This document shows, piece by piece, positions 4,863 to 5,953 of a stretch of 5,953 nt of DNA. Under the pieces are notes generated by a model that saw only the letters and a program-made list of their open reading frames with translations, did not search any database and was not told the DNA's origin. Positions within the stretch are counted from its first letter, which is position 1. Each line of letters opens with the position of its first letter. The stretch covers positions 1 to 5,953 of the forward strand of contig JALUHL010000012.1 in the NCBI GenBank assembly GCA_027053695.1. The letters run 5' to 3'. This DNA is from Ghiorsea sp. GTDB lineage: Bacteria; Pseudomonadota; Zetaproteobacteria; Mariprofundales; Mariprofundaceae. The position numbers and the translations under genes are program-made.

Positions 4863-5953
4863 GTGGACTTTTTTCAATATCAAGCCAATGCTAAGCGCAA
4901 TACGCATGGGTTGTATGCTCTCTTTGCTATTGCTCTGCTAGCCATAGTGGTTGCCGTGTATGCAGCAGCCACAGCTTCGCTTTATCTTCTGCCTTTGCTG
5001 TCTCGCACAGCAGATGTGCCACAACAATTTTGGCAACTGCAAAGGTTTATCTATGTCAGTCTTGGCGCTTCAGCACTTATTTTGCTGGGGAGCTGGTATA
5101 AAATTTATCAGCTTAAAAAGGGTGGTGGTATTGCCATTGCAGAAATGCTTGGTGGTCAAAGGCTTAGCAAAGCCAGAGACCCACAAGAGCGGCAGCTACG
5201 CAATATTATTGAAGAAATGGCAGTCGCATCAGGTGTACCTACGCCTGCAATTTTTATACTCGAACAGCAGGGCATCAATGCTTTTGCCGCAGGTTATGCT
5301 TATAAAGACACTGCTATTGCGGTGACACGCGGCGCTATGGAAATGCTTAATCGCGATGAGATGCAAGGGGTAGTTGCGCATGAGTTTAGCCACCTTTTGC
5401 ATGGTGACACATTGCTCAAAATGAAAATGATGGGTTTATTGCATGGCATCACCATGATTTCAGACCTTGGCATTCTTATGATTTCTGGGCGAAACACTGT
5501 TGCTGTAACCACCAATTATAGAGGAGGTTCGCATCCAGTGCTGATGCTTTCTGGGGTATTATTTTTCAGCATTGGGCTGATTGGTATGCTGGCTGCGGAT
5601 ATGATTAAAGCGGCGATGTCTCGTCAGCGTGAGTTTTTAGCTGATGCCTCGGCTGTTCAATTCACTCGCAATCCTGAAGGCATTGGTGGGGCGCTGAAAG
5701 TTATAGGTGGTTACAAAGCAGGTTCGCGCTTAAACATGCCTGAAATACAACAAGTCAGCCACTTATTTTTTGGGGATGCCCTGCAATCATGGTGGCAAAG
5801 CAATTGGTGGGCAACGCATCCGCCGCTAGTGAATCGCATCAAACGTATTGACCCAAGCTTTCGTGGGCGTATTGCTAAGTTTGATGAAGCTAGTGTGCGC
5901 GCTTTCAATCGGGAGCAGGCAGCGATGATGTTTGCTCCTGCACCTAGCCCTGA
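4863..5953 (+). CDS. M48-family (HtpX-like) membrane zinc metalloprotease, 3' end outside window
   Basis: The frame is open for 363 codons from GTG 4863 to the window end. The catalytic motif HEFSH is at residues 173-177 (two zinc-binding His plus the catalytic Glu174), and the third ligand lies in REFLAD (Glu257). The downstream motif THPPLVNRIKRIDP (318-331) is also typical of M48 peptidases. Hydrophobic segments near residues 17-45, 62-80 and 225-247, plus a weaker one near 190-208, indicate an inner-membrane protein with the active site between membrane segments, as in HtpX. GTG 4863 is chosen because no ATG precedes the conserved region and the start (M)DFFQYQANAKRNT resembles the DFF-type N terminus I recall for lemA-linked M48 proteins. 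Only 12 bases separate it from the lemA TAA, in the same frame, with no strong Shine-Dalgarno, so coupling to lemA is likely. The Ala/Pro-rich stretch at the window edge looks like a linker to a further domain. Confidence 0.93.
   Translation, partial: MDFFQYQANAKRNTHGLYALFAIALLAIVVAVYAAATASLYLLPLLSRTADVPQQFWQLQRFIYVSLGASALILLGSWYKIYQLKKGGGIAIAEMLGGQRLSKARDPQERQLRNIIEEMAVASGVPTPAIFILEQQGINAFAAGYAYKDTAIAVTRGAMEMLNRDEMQGVVAHEFSHLLHGDTLLKMKMMGLLHGITMISDLGILMISGRNTVAVTTNYRGGSHPVLMLSGVLFFSIGLIGMLAADMIKAAMSRQREFLADASAVQFTRNPEGIGGALKVIGGYKAGSRLNMPEIQQVSHLFFGDALQSWWQSNWWATHPPLVNRIKRIDPSFRGRIAKFDEASVRAFNREQAAMMFAPAPSP

Noticed and set aside
4951..5325. A 124-residue open frame on the plus strand
   Set aside because: It is a shifted frame inside the M48 protease gene, Cys-rich and without family features; the real frame starts at 4863.
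1..5953. CRISPR array, tRNA or rRNA gene, insertion sequence, phage gene or toxin-antitoxin pair
   Set aside because: No regularly spaced direct repeats, cloverleaf-like sequence, transposase motif or small paired genes were seen; nearly all bases are accounted for by seven ordinary genes.

Overview
The window is a stretch of ordinary bacterial chromosome with moderate-to-low GC (low-to-mid 40s percent by eye). An outer-membrane beta-barrel protein and diderm-type housekeeping genes point to a Gram-negative, probably proteobacterial, host. The style of the C-terminal barrel and the lemA/M48 pair would fit a Zetaproteobacterium-like organism, but that is an impression from memory and weakly held.

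Layout. (1) 1-453, plus strand: the C-terminal 150 residues of an outer-membrane protein that begins before the window. (2) 491-1372, plus strand: a stand-alone protein with two cyclic-nucleotide-binding-type domains and no DNA-binding or catalytic domain. A nested inverted repeat spans the junction between these two genes. (3) 4120-1383, minus strand: a compact three-gene unit in the transcribed order prfB, era, recO. prfB and era overlap by 8 bases, and era and recO are separated by 6 bases. recO converges on the cyclic-nucleotide-binding gene with only 10 bases between their stops. (4) 4121-4253: a 133-base divergent intergenic region with a good sigma70-type promoter for lemA. (5) 4254-4850 and 4863-end, plus strand: lemA followed by an M48-family membrane metalloprotease that starts with GTG and runs off the window.

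The main correction a reader should carry away concerns prfB. It is not a 317-residue gene starting at 3942. Its real start is ATG at 4120, and it needs a programmed +1 frameshift at CTT-TGA-C (4039-4033), preceded by an internal Shine-Dalgarno. This gives a 376-residue release factor 2. The second point is that the 3' end holds a 363-codon open frame for the M48 protease, which is easily missed because it has a GTG start and no stop inside the window.

How the genes relate: prfB, era and recO serve translation termination, 30S ribosome maturation and recombinational repair, and are probably co-transcribed. lemA and the M48 protease form a recurrent membrane pair of poorly known function. I see no mobile element, CRISPR array, tRNA, rRNA or phage gene, and no clearly new multi-gene system. 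The items worth a second look are small: RNA structures around prfB, recO and the first gene junction, and the asymmetric tandem cyclic-nucleotide-binding protein.
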